Positions 36,625 through 48,393 of a stretch of DNA of 64,000 bases are shown piece by piece; the first letter of the stretch is position 1; each line of letters begins with the position of its first letter. Both the position numbers and the translations under genes were made by a program. The notes beneath the pieces were generated by a model that searched no databases, had not been told where the DNA came from, and saw only the letters and a list, made by a program, of their open reading frames with translations. This DNA is from Lobosporangium transversale (taxonomy: Eukaryota > Mortierellomycota > Mortierellomycetes > Mortierellales > Mortierellaceae). The stretch is taken from contig NW_019029058.1 in assembly GCF_002105155.1 (NCBI RefSeq), positions 47,205 through 111,204 on the forward strand, written 5' to 3'.

Positions 36625-37779
36625 TCAAAGTGTGAATACAGTCGACATGTCCATAGGTACGCCAGATCCTAATTGTGGGACCTGTTCCAATTCTCGCTGC
36701 TTCATAAAGTGTCGCATTCCCGTCAGCAACTCTTCATATGTCTGATTTGGTTTCTGAGACAAGCATTGGATCCAGGCGTATGAGACGGCGCCTCTTGCCT
36801 GAGGTCTAGTGTATGGCTGGGGGAGACTGTATCCTAATGGGTTAGGCAAGTCGGCCTCATCCAAGCCTGCTGGTGAGCCCCAGTTAGCTGGAGTCAATGC
36901 GCCATTAGCCTTGAGATGCTCTGCAAAAATAGCAGCATCTTTAGTGCTGGCACGGATATCTGCAGAGGCTTGATCATCACGACAACCTGAGAACATAACT
37001 ACGTTGCCTTTTGTTTCTCTAAACATGGCCATCTATAAATGATAAAATAATGTCAGCTTACAAGTTCTAGGCTTATTGACAATGAATACGTCTAGATTCA
37101 GGACAAGAAAATCCTCCGTCATCCTACCTTGCGTGCTTCCTCCATGCCGTCATCGTCTTCCTCATTGAGCGTATCGGCCACAATATTTGATGATGGTAAG
37201 GGCGTACTGTTCAGCTCGATAACAGGGAGAGTGGGTGGAGTAGTGGTATCTTCTTTGAATTCTGGATCATTGTTGATTTCAGTGATAGCCAACGTTGAGA
37301 CCAAATCGTCATTTGACATTTCGTTACTCTCACAGTTGGTGCTCGAGTCGCCTTCGTTTTCTTCAAATGAGCGGTTGCTTTCAGTTTGACCTTCTTTGGT
37401 ACGAATCTCTGGCAGGCCAGTAGGGGGTAGTAGGTTCCCACTCGTTGTCATGGCAGTTCCAGACGTATACTGAGTTACAACAGGATTTGGGCCGTTGCTA
37501 GTCATGCTTGTGGTGGTTACTGTGGTTGTTGTGGTAGTAGTGGTAGTAGTAGTAGTGACACTGCCATTGTTTGAGCCCGGAAGGTCAAACTCAACTTCGC
37601 TAGCGGACATGGCGGCCATCACTCCAACCTTCTTCCTCGTTACTTTTTCTAGAGCAGTGACACGGTCCCCGTTGTAAACGTATGGTAAATCCAGCATCGT
37701 TCCTGAGTAAAGGTAAATAGAATAATAAGAATAAAAAAAGGCTCAGTTACGGTCAAGCAATTCTACGCTCCGTTTTCTT

Positions 37780-37815
<36 letters not shown>

Positions 37816-39164
37816 CTTCCGGTCCAACAGCCCAAAGAGAAGAAGTATTTAATTTACCACTGTGGCAGGCGTCGACCAGGGCCGTAAGCTGCACACCTGC
37901 AGGAAGATCCTTGACCATCAAGTCATACATCTCATCATCGGAAATAATTCCGGACCGTTGGTAATCGCATGGGTAAATAATTTCGTCGTATCCATCAGCC
38001 TCATCTCCTACTGTTTAAGTTGTTAGGTTGAGAGGAAGAATTGAGTTTTAAACAAAACGAAATCATTTCCATTTTTGACACTGAAAACCGGCACCGAGCT
38101 GCTCAAAAGGGAATAAAATGTCTAATGTTACTTACAATGTTCTGTCTTGCCGTTGTACGAGAAATCTTTGATTCTTCCACCATGTCCTATTTTTTTTTAA
38201 AATAAAAATAAAGATAATAACTCAGTCACTTGTAATTGATTGCCTCGTGTTTTGTAGGCTTATAAGTAAAGGAGTTAATTGTTGGATTACTAATTTATGC
38301 ATTACCTGCGTAATGGAAGAATAAAGAATCCTGGGGCTCAGCATCTTTGACGAGCCATTTCATCCAATAACGAATGTTGGCTCCTGTGGGCCGTTTGTAT
38401 TCATAAACCTGGTCGTCTGTCAGCATGATTGTATCTTGATACCGGAATCCAAAATATCCGTTGAGAAATCCAAATACATCATGTGTATCATTGATACAAC
38501 CCAATAGTTGATTGGGATCGCCGAGGTAGTTGATGCCAATAAGTAGGGCTCTTTTCCGTTTTGGTCTAGTTGGCGGCTGAGGCATGGACTTTGGGATGAC
38601 GGCGGTTGATAGAGCCAAAATATCTGCGGCTTGTAAGACATGGCTGCCTGCAGTCGCTGGTGATTTTTGGCCCGGTGAGGAGGTATCTTCAACATCTGTG
38701 GCCTTTTCAGATGTTTCTGAGGAAGATAAAACTTTTGGACCCTCCTTTTCGTTGTCTGTTGTGGCTGTGACAGGGGGAAGGGCAGAGTTGAATGGGGATA
38801 GATCGGAAGATGATGTGAGGGTAGAGACTGTGGGCGGTGTTGAGTGATCGCTATCTTTGCTTTCGATTTGGGAGCTGTTATTGATCCCTGAACTCTTTTG
38901 GATTGCGGACTCGGTCGTTTGTTGGGATAAAAGAGAAAACTTTACATTATCAACCTTTACGTTCATTCTATCGGTATATGCGAGTGAGTCTTGTCTAACA
39001 AAGTCGCGCGAAACAGAAGAGACTGGGTCCTGGTTGTCATTAAGATTGCTGCTTGATTGCATTCTCATCAACTCTTCGACAACACGGGCGACATCGGCGA
39101 GGACGGCTGGATCGATATCCTCGCCCGAGAAGTCAATTGGGGAAGCAGAAGAAGAAAGGGACAT
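36625..39164 (-). CDS. MCA1: type I metacaspase
   Basis: Cysteine protease that cleaves after Arg/Lys, with roles in cell death and protein-aggregate clearance in fungi. Five exons: 38306..39164, 38136..38186, 37858..38010, 37128..37702 and 36625..37032. They give 2046 nt, 681 residues. Residues 1-210 are a Ser/Thr-rich prodomain without a visible zinc finger. The caspase-like core starts at KRALLIGINYLGDPNQLLGC. The catalytic His (about 288) is the first full codon of the 51-nt exon 2 (FFHYAG then HGGRIKDF). The catalytic Cys (about 352) is in ALVDACHSG at the end of exon 3. The p10-like part in exon 5 contains VVMFSGCRDDQASADI and GAVSYAWIQCL. Exon 4 carries an unusual insert of about 150 residues with a long poly-Thr run, placed between p20 and p10. 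It is longer than typical fungal metacaspases mainly because of that insert and the prodomain. Confidence 0.94.
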
Positions 39165-39602
39165 CGGTGGACGATCCGTTTAAAGACCCGAGTTTGTGGA
39201 AGTGTTTGTTTTAAAAATTGCAAGTGTCAAGTGAGCAAATATTCCAGACTGTCAGAGAATGAATAAAGGTCAGGTCTATTTTTATACGGTCGGACAACAA
39301 CAAATAACAAGAGAGAGAGAGAGAGCTAAAGCGACGAATCAATCCACAAATGCGATGCGAAATCAAAGCGCACAAGTTGAAAAGGATTCAGATGAAATGA
39401 AGAATGGAATCAGATGCAAGAAGAAGAAGAAGAAGAAGAGGAAGAGGGAGGGGGATAGAAAATGGAGGATGGAGAGGGAAGAAAGAAGAAGTCAGGAACA
39501 AAAAATTCAGTCAATTGATGATAATAAATAAAAAATAAAAAATAAAAAATAAAAAATAAAAAAGAGAAAGAGAGATCAATGTGAGCACAGCAAACAAATC
39601 AA

Positions 39603-39658
<56 letters not shown>

Positions 39659-41258
39659 TAAATATATATAAATATAAAAAAAAGTCGGGGAAGGAAAGAA
39701 AAGAGAGAAGGAGCAGAGAAAGAATGAGGACAGAGGAAAATAGAAAGAGGAAGGTTGCTTCGTCTGCAGAAAGAGAGTCAATGAAGAGAAACAGAGTTTA
39801 TGAGTTTATGAGTTTATGTTACGAGGAAAATAAATAAAAAAAAGAGGGGTTTGCTCCCGTGCAACCAAGCTCCCTTTTATAAAAAAAAAAAAAAAGCACA
39901 AACCGATCCTGCATCCACCATTTCTATACCTTTCTATACTCTTCTCCCTACGATCTGATCTGCTCTGTTTCCGTTCTCGTTATTCTGTTGTAATATTTGG
40001 TATTTTGTTATTGCGGCATCTGTCTTGTGTAAAGAAATCATAGGTAATGAATGGGGGCTCTTTGTGTGCTCTTCTGGAGGGGCTATGCCAAACTGTGCTT
40101 CTGCATGGCATCTTTCTTGTGCAATTGTTGTTTGCAGGGCCTTCATTTTCCTTCTTAATTGAAATGACGTCTTAGTAAATACCCTTCTATTTTTTTTTTT
40201 TTTTTTTTTTTTTTTTTCTTGAAAGAGCCATCCATTTCTCTTTCGCCATTATGCCCTTTTTAATTCGGGGGAAGCATCCCAAAGGGAGCGAGGTTTCTCC
40301 TTCTTCCCTCCCCCTCCTTTTTTTCTTTGGATATCGTTCTGCTATTCACACGTGTCTAAAGTCTCCTGAAAGATCCAGTTGGATATTCTTCCACATTTCC
40401 TGACAGACACTCTTTGTTAAGGCATTCATTGCCCACGACATGGTATAGGCATCGTAAATACACCTCCATCGACACCTCATTGTTTTTTTTTTATTTATTT
40501 TTTTTCGCCAAAAGAATATCCGTTGAGTCAGTCGAGGGCAACTTGCAATTGTAAATCCCGCCGTAATTGACAGTCAGCCGTATATTTTTATTGTTGTTAT
40601 ATATACAATATATTTGTCCTATCTGAACTCCAAAAGAACAAAGAATTGAGCCCCAGGTGCAACCGGACCAATGAGAGGCGATGAGCACAACATTGTCTGT
40701 TTTCATTAACATGCCGTTGCAAATAGAGAGCTTGTTGGATATGCTCATGGCTAAACTTTATGTTAGTATGCTAAGCCTATCATGTTTCTTGCACTACAGT
40801 TGTTAATTTTGGATCAAAAAAAAAAAAAAAAAAAAAAAAAAGGAGTCCTGGAGGATCCGTCATTCACCCTCGTTAATTTTTGTATTTTTTCTTTGGATGT
40901 TTGGAGAGTACGTCCGGTCCAAAAATACAAACTTGTTTGGATATGTGGAATGAACGACATCAATTTTTATTTTGTATTAAGGAGTGCTGGCTCATTGGGT
41001 GATGACATGTTGACGTGTCTGGGGATGCAGGGATTTACTAAATCATTTTTCTCCTTTTCTTTCTCTCCCTTTTTCTCCTTACATGACATGCTCACATGGG
41101 AAACACCGACTGCATAATGAAGCATCAACAGTTTATTACCACTTTTATAATCTGGAACTGTGTAGTGGGAACTGGACCAAAGTTCTTTTGTACAACAAAG
41201 ATGTAATTTTTTGGAAATAAACAGAACCCTTTCAACTGCCTAACTGCCTATATGCATA
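39165..41258. other. 2.1-kb gene-poor region upstream of metacaspase
   Basis: Rich in simple repeats: purine-rich (AAGAAG)n near 39415-39445, (ATAAAAA)n at about 39526-39563, (AAT)n at 39604-39659, a T run at about 40189-40217 and an A run at about 40817-40841. Short frames (40491..40748 - and 40782..41117 +) show no domain. It includes the metacaspase promoter and the ThrRS 3' region. Confidence 0.55.
39604..39659. repeat. (AAT)n microsatellite
   Basis: Uninterrupted trinucleotide run about 440 bp upstream of the metacaspase start, preceded by an (ATAAAAA)n tract. Confidence 0.96.
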
Positions 41259-44054
41259 TTAGATACAACTTCGCTTTGCTTTTAAATCCCTCAACTCCTT
41301 CAGCTTGTCCATGACTTCATCCAGAGACCTGACCTCACCCTTGGCCTTCTTGCTCTCCTCAGCATCTCTTGATCTTACATTGACCGACCCTGATGCCTCT
41401 TCCTGAGCACCCACCACAAAAATAAAGTTGTAATGTGCCAGCTCCGCATTTCGAATCTTTTTATTGATCGTCGAGTCAGAGGCATCCACATCCACAAAGT
41501 ACCCGGCATCGTGCAAGCGCTTCCGCACAGACTCTGCATAAGGCAACAACGCAGCAGCCACAGGGACAATTTGAATCTGCCGTGGTGAAAGCCAGAAATC
41601 CCAACGTCCGGCACAGTTCTCCGTAAGGATCGCAATCATCCGCTCAAGTGAACCTAGCATTGCACGATGGATAATAATTGGACGTGAAAAGTCTGAAATC
41701 TCACCACCATTGTTGCGATATTGTAGATTGAAACGCTCAGGAAGCTGGAAATCGAGCTGTAACGTGGCGCATTGATGATTCCGTCGAAGAGAGTCTCGAA
41801 TCAGGATATCGATCTTTGGACCATAAAATGCACCGTCACCCGGATTAACTGACCAAGGGCGGCCGAATCTATTAAGCGCGTCCATTAAATGCTACATAAA
41901 AAATAAAGTAATAATAATTCAAAGTTATTTTAAATAAAATAAAATATAGAGTAAGCAGCTTGAAAGAGACGAACCCCATGTCTTTCTTAGGTCATAAGCA
42001 CAAACTCACCTTTTCTGCAAGCTCCCATTGCTCTAGCTTGCCCAAATATTTCTCCGGTCGCGTCGACAACGCCAAAGAAAACTCAAATCCAAAGATTCCG
42101 TAAACATACTGCAAAAAGTCTAGCGTTGCATCCATCTCTTCTCCAAGTTGGTCCAGTCTACAAAACAGATGAGCATCATCCTGTTGGAATCGTCTTACTC
42201 TCGTCAGCCCCGTTAACGCCCCCGAGGCTTCGTTTCGATGCAGGACTCCGAAATCTGCGAATCGGAGTGGTAGTTCACGGTACGATCTCTCGCGGACACC
42301 AAACATGAGACAATGGCCAGGGCAGTTCATGGGCTTGAGTCCAAACTGAACATTCTCCACATCAAACATGAGCATGTCCTCTTTGTAGTTATCCCAGTGC
42401 CCGGACATATGCCAAAGCTTGACGTTAAACATGTTTGGCGACATCACTTCCGTATAACCACGCTTCCAGTATTCGGACTTGATGAATTCCATGAGCGTAT
42501 TGTAAATCCGAGCGCCATGGGGGAGGAAGAAGCAGGATCCCGGTGAGAGTTCGTGAAAGAAAAAGAGCTCTTGATCGCGACCGATTTTACGGTGGTCACG
42601 TTTGGCAGCTTCCTCCAGCATGGCTTTATATTGAACCATGAGCTTGGCATCGGGGAAGGAAACACCATAGATACGCTGGAGAGAATCGTTTTTAGGATCA
42701 CCAAGGAAATAGGAGGCAGAGTTTTTCAAGACAGCAAAGGCCTTGATGACACCCGTGTGAGGGACATGAGGGCCGCGGCAGAGATCGATCAAGGGGCCAC
42801 ATCTATAGACCGTCGAAACCGATCCATCTGGGATTTTGGACTGGATCAATTGAACCTTGTATTGATTATGCTAACGAATTAAAACAATAAGATGTCCCCT
42901 CAAACATCAGTTTAGGTCCTCTTGTTATGTATAGACTTAATACAGCCTTCTCTTTTAAGTTCGCTTGAAATACCTTGAACATTTCCAAGAGATCCTCCTT
43001 CTTAACTTCAAGCCGCTGAAATGGCTGCTTTTCCTTAATAATGCTTTTCGCTAACATCTCCAGGCTTTCGTAATCGTTTTGGGAGACCAAGCTAAAATCC
43101 CATCCATGTTTCAAAGGCATACAACTGATAAGTCTATGCTCTACACCAAGAATGATAATAACAAAGTCTATAGATAGTAAAAGAGTATGACTCACCGCTC
43201 ATCCCTCATGGCCATCTCATAGTAAAAGCCATCATCAATAGGAGGTCCGAGGCAGAGATGGCATCCATAGTGTTTCTGGCATGCTTCTCCCAGCACATGG
43301 GCTGATGAATGCCAGAAGACTGCTCGGCCTTCTTCACTGTTTTCAAAATCCAATAACTCGAGTTCACAAGAGCTTTCAAGTGGCCTTTCGAGGTCCCACA
43401 GGACTTTATCAACCTTGGCGACAACCACTCGCTCTGCAAGACTCTTTGCAATTGATTTAGCGATGCCCATGGGGGACGTCTGCCAAGCAATGCCCTCACG
43501 TTTGGAACCATCAGGCATCGTGACTGAGATAGGAATTCGAGGTTGAGCTAATGTGGGGTAGCAGTCATTGGAGGCCGAAAGTACGTATTAGTCAAGAATG
43601 ATATATTAAGCATGGTAGGTTATGCATGAACAGTGGCAAGCAAAAATAAAAAGTTTATTTACCAGAGGCTAGTTCATCAGCTTCTTGCTTGAGCCTTTCA
43701 AAAATGCCGATGCGGTGGGCGACGTACTCCGGCGCAGGAGATACCTATTTTTTATTTTATTTTATTTTATTTAAAAGATTATTGCAAAGGAGTAAATATT
43801 AATCAAACATATCTCATACATCTATTTCATCCCAAAAGCTCTTAATCTACTGTTAAAATCTTAAAAGTTACCTCAAGAGGATAGGCTGCCTCAGAGACTT
43901 TCTTTGCGGGCTTCTTCTCTTTGTGTACCTTCAGCAGTGAGGCCTCACTTTTGATCTGCAGATCTTGCGCCTTGTCTGCTTTGTCTACAGCAGCAGCAGC
44001 AGCCGCAACAGCGGGAACAGGGGATACGTTATTTGATTCGATTGCGGATGACAT
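41259..44054 (-). CDS. THS1: threonyl-tRNA synthetase, cytosolic type
   Basis: Class II synthetase that charges tRNA-Thr with threonine. Six exons: 43872..44054, 43663..43744, 43196..43547, 42974..43091, 42010..42870 and 41259..41891. They give 2229 nt, 742 residues. An Ala/Lys-rich eukaryotic extension (1-75) comes first, then the TGS domain ([20 protein letters not shown]). The editing domain follows, with [16 protein letters not shown] and [14 protein letters not shown] supplying zinc-site-like His and Cys. The catalytic core has [20 protein letters not shown] (zinc Cys), motif 2 ([20 protein letters not shown] then [11 protein letters not shown]), and motif 3 ([20 protein letters not shown]). 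The anticodon-binding domain starts at [20 protein letters not shown]. All phases match. I see no mitochondrial presequence, so a separate mitochondrial enzyme or an alternative start would be needed for organellar charging. Confidence 0.96.
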
Positions 44055-45630
44055 GATTATTTTAATGGTTTATGTTATGGTTTATGTTATGATTTCTTTT
44101 TTCTTTTTAGACAGTCTGATGAGGTTAATTTAGAGTTGCTTGAAAGAAATTCGGGACGTGCTTCTTGCTTCTTTGCTTGCCTTTTATGAGTTTTGGGGTC
44201 AACCGTTTTTATCCAATCGAGTCACGTTGAATATTCCCCTGAAAGCATGCTGTGGTGAGCCCGTCAAGGAAAAAAATGATTTTTATTGAGTCATTGTTTT
44301 AATTTAAACACAGCCTTCGCCCTATTCATTACCAAACTTGCATTCTTCCACTTCTCTTTTTTTATTCTGCTTTTTACATTGACTCCAACAGGTCCAAATG
44401 GTCCAGATGGTTCAACAGTTAAAGAGGCTGTGCATTGATATTTGTAGGTCTTGAATGCTTTATTGGATAGGATTCATCGTGACATTAGCTCTATTATCGA
44501 TACACTCATTTACAAGCACCGTAAAATAGAAAATATAACATTGGTAAAGCAAACCTTGCTGACAAACTTGTTAAACAAACCGCTGTCCACATTGGTGCGC
44601 TTCTCATCCATTCATGGCTTCCTTGGTGCACTCATGGTACTCTTGGCGTTGGCTTCTCGATCATCAGCTTTATAGGTCGCAATAACACAGTGGGGCGACT
44701 TTCTGATATCAAGCCATTTGGTCAGCTCCCTCATGTCACCATATCAACATCGTATAATGATTCATTACTTCAATCAGCTTTAATGGATGTAAGTTGGCAC
44801 CTCCAGGATGTGCATCTGCTTGAAGGTCACTTAGCGCCACAGTGTTAGGCACTGTAGGGTCTTCTCATTGTCACCATCGCTTCCGTTCGCTTCTGCTAAA
44901 GTGCTATTGGAGATTCCACTCTTCTTCATAGTTGCTGGACTTGTGAGCATTCGACACCAAACGCATAAAGTCCTCAGGCAATAAAAGTGTACTCAAGCCA
45001 TTTAAAAATCTGAATTGTTATGCGTAGACATTAGATTGAACACGGTCCATGAGACCGATGAGCAAAGTCCACAAATGGATCGATACAGGTTCAATTATCT
45101 GTGCTCAAAGGCACCTATAGCAATTCTACTACATCCTTGGTGACATTGGGGAGGAAGATATAGACGAATAAACGAGAGAGTAAGGGAAGGAAACAAGTTA
45201 TTGCATCTTGAAGGAGACAGAAGGGATAAAGAGAATCCAATTTAATTTCCTTCCATGTCACTCAAGTAACGAACGTTCGATGTAGAGGATCCCTAGGAAT
45301 AAGACTTTATAGATTTATTTCTAGGAAACAAAAAAAGACAGTCCAATTGAGGCGCATTAAGATCAGCAAAAATTATAAAAAAACAATCTTCATGCTTACT
45401 CTGTCTCAATGACGCTAGAAGAATGCATCGCAGCTCTGCCGAGGATCGAAAAAGGTGTTCTTCGTGACAGTATGTAGGCTTTATTCCTTGCTGTAACATT
45501 GAACATAGTGGTTGAGACATTTATTGGCTCATTTCAACCCATTTTCTCGATTGGTTTAGTTTTTAGTCCGTTACCTGGTTGTCCAGAGCCTTTTTCTTTA
45601 GATCTTACAAATGAATATCAGCGCTTCACA
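44055..45630. other. intergenic between divergent ThrRS and C2H2 genes
   Basis: About 1.6 kb with both promoters. It holds one open stretch that reads like protein (44537..44848, described separately). Otherwise nothing is recognised. Confidence 0.5.
44537..44848 (+). pseudogene. possible coding remnant without a start codon
   Basis: A 104-codon open frame without an upstream Met reads in a protein-like way: NIGKANLADKLVKQTAVHIG, then HGTLGVGFSIISFIGRNNTV and PHVTISTSYNDSLLQSALMD, with a stop at 44846-44848. An in-frame stop lies just upstream. The amino acid mix is more protein-like than surrounding frames. I do not recognise it. It could be an exon, a remnant or chance. Confidence 0.25.
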
Positions 45631-46093
45631 ATGCCATTATTGGCTTCACAGCCTTCTGGATCGTCGACGTTATCACCGAATCCAGCACAAAGGCCAAGGG
45701 AGCAACCAGCACAGCCACAACAGCAGCGTCAACAACAACCATCTCAGCAGCAGAAATTGAGCGATGGGCGTTTTAATTGCTCCGTCTGCAAAAAGTCATT
45801 TGGCTCTGAAGCCACTTGGAATAATCATCAAATGAGCTCCAAGCATCTCACTGCTGTTAAGGAAGCTGAAAAAAAAGCTAAAGGAGTCAGATCAAAAGGC
45901 ACCTCATCAGGATCAAAGACCGCTGCATCTGAATCCAAAAAGTCCAATGGTGAAGAAAAAGAGAAGGAGGAGCAGGATCCACCCGAAGTTGCGGAGGCAA
46001 TAGCATCATTTCATAAAGTCAGCAAGATCTCAAAGGAGAATCCTGGCATGGCTTCATCAGTCCTATGGAAGATCGCTAAAGGTACCAAACATG

Positions 46094-46124
<31 letters not shown>

Positions 46125-47556
46125 CAGCGCAGAGTACAGGCCTTTATCCTTCACTACAACGGACGCTCATTAATACTACATTCTCTTTATTTATACATCA
46201 AAGCTTTATGGTCCTTTCGCCGGAGCCAAGAAACTGCAAAAGTCCTGTCTCTTTTAATACAAATCCTTACCAACCTTCAGGATGAGCAGCCAATATCGGC
46301 AATAGCACAGCCATCACAACCAACAGCAGGATCGCTCACAGCCACCCAAATCAATATGACTCTATACCTTTCGCGGCTCGCCATGGCCCGTTTAACTGTT
46401 TATCATTCACCATCACTTGCAATGGGGTTCTATCTCGATGCCATTCAAGGACGATGGGAGATCAAATTTATGGACTTTCAAGCCATTCTCGAAGTAAAAT
46501 TTAAAGAGTATACTTTTAAAGAGTTTGTTTAGGACAGTTCTTCATCGATGGTACTTTGATTAGGGCTTTATTTATTTATTTATTTCTTTTCTTCTTTTCT
46601 TAAAGATGGTCCATACATGCTCTGTCTCTCAATTATTAGAGCATTGTAAGCGCTTCCTCTCAAGGCATCCAAAGACGGAAAAGCTTATGAAATCCACTTC
46701 TAATGCTACTGCACCCGCATCCACGTCTGCACCTGATGAATCTGTCGTTGTCAAGAAGCCATCAGATCCCAATCTCAAATTACTCATTATCCTCCTTGAA
46801 AGCGCCTCTATGATTTCACAGCTAAGTAGAGGTACACTATCCAAGCAATCACCTTCATTAGTATCCCATTACCAAATTCAAACTCAATCGCCATTATTAT
46901 CAGCTGCTTTACCGCTATCACAGGACGATCGAGTTCGAGCGGAGACAGCATTGGTGTTATTCGCCATGGCTACAGTTTTGGCGAGAGCGTCAGGACATCC
47001 GGACACACATCCTCTTGGCATCATTGATAATGGCGAGAGCCAAAAGCAAATGGATATTTTGAGGCGTATGATGATTGTGTATAAACATTTGGGGATGGCA
47101 TCCTCATCTGCTGCATGTTTGATTCGCATAGGCGAGTTGTGCCTTATGATAGAAGAGCAACAACGGAGGAATGGCAATGGCAATGATAAAGTCAGGAATG
47201 CTAATGATGATAATGGGAGACTCTTATGGGATCTTTTGCAAGCATTGCTTTTTGCTATGGAGATGGGTGACTTTGTACGGATGCGAGATGCAGTTAGGCT
47301 ATTGAGTCGTTGTCGAGGAGCGTTTTTGTATCTAGATGTTGAAACTATTGTAAAGACTGCTCAAGCGGTCATTACTCAAGATAATGATTATCTCCAAAGC
47401 AGTGCTTCCTATGTTCTTGAGCACCTATTGCTGCATATTCAAGAAGAGGAGGAGCAGGGAGAGGACAGGGCGAGGTCTAGGTTGCTGCTACGTCAACATG
47501 GATCGACAGCAGCAAGCATAGGCAGTCTCAAAAAGATCAAGCATTTAATAGTGTGA
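45631..47556 (+). CDS. C2H2 zinc-finger protein of unknown function
   Basis: Three exons in the preferred model: 45631..46081, 46306..46493 and 46606..47556, giving 529 residues. Near residues 50-72 there is one U1-like C2H2 finger (FNCSVCKKSFGSEATWNNHQ followed by MSSKHL). Before it is a Pro/Gln-rich head, after it a Lys/Ser/Glu-rich linker. The remainder is helical, with hydrophobic repeats such as LAMARLTVYHSPSLAMGFYL, RAETALVLFAMATVLARASG and LWDLLQALLFAMEMGDFVRM, resembling a helical-repeat (TPR-like) fold. The first intron is uncertain. The donor GTACCA at 46082 with acceptor at 46305 keeps phase, and a donor GTCAGC near 46017 with acceptor at 46280 also keeps phase. The gene is convincing; the function is not known. 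Confidence 0.78.
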
Positions 47557-47827
47557 AACATGATTTATGATAGTTTAGATATTATAAATTATAAATTACA
47601 AATTATAAGTGATAAAATGTTACCGTAGATCTAGTTTGATATTTGCTCATAGGCCCAAAAGAAACCAATCTATTATTAAAAACAAAATTTGTAAATTTAT
47701 ACACGACAAACGCCAACCATTGGCAAATGAAATGGGCATGAGCGGCACCTTATTGGATTTTGCTTTTTCCCTGTCTCTGAAAAGGCCGGTCTTTTTCTGG
47801 GCCATTCAAAAGTAAAGCTCAGGAACA

Positions 47828-47858
<31 letters not shown>

Positions 47859-48393
47859 CCAAAGTAAGTTGGTGTAACAGCCGTAACAACTGTAACAGCT
47901 GTAACAACTGTAACTGCTGCAACAGCTGTAACTGCTGTAACAGCTTACTCTAGCCTCTTCCTATCATTCAATCAACTAAACCAACCTTCCAACCTTCTCG
48001 TCCTCCTCTTTTCTTTAGTACCAGCTTTTTTTTTTTTCTTTCTCCATCACTAAACAATTGCAAGGAAACCATTTCTTTTCTCACATCACTTCAATCGTTT
48101 CTTTGCATTCTCCATTCCGATCCATACTCCTTTCCTCGCATAACTCCTTATTCTCTCACTTTCACTCCCACTCCCACTCTTACTCACATTCTCTCTGTCA
48201 AAACCGATTCGAGCAAAGGGTACATCTGCACGGCTTTCCTCCTTAATTTGTCCTTTTTTTTTTTTTATTTTTCACATCGACTTTGTGCTAATTATGAGAA
48301 TTTCTATTTTTGCCATATTCTCAACTCCAGATTGTGTGAAGATAAAAAAAAAAGGAGTAATTCACTGTGTTTGCTGTACACAGCACGTTATCT
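47557..48393. promoter_or_regulatory. upstream region of the ADAM gene
   Basis: No gene seen. A T run at about 47832-47858 is followed at once by the 9-bp minisatellite (47873-47944) and a pyrimidine-rich leader (about 48000-48200) that continues towards the ATG at 48394. Confidence 0.5.
47873..47944 (+). repeat. 9-bp minisatellite, eight units
   Basis: Exactly eight consecutive 9-bp units of consensus TGTAACARC, with changes such as CGTAACAAC, TGTAACTGC and TGCAACAGC. No gap between units. It lies about 450 bp upstream of the ADAM start. Confidence 0.95.

Noticed and set aside
44401..44675. 74-residue plus-strand frame at 44451
   Set aside because: It overlaps a more protein-like open stretch in another frame (44537..44848), and neither has support beyond composition.
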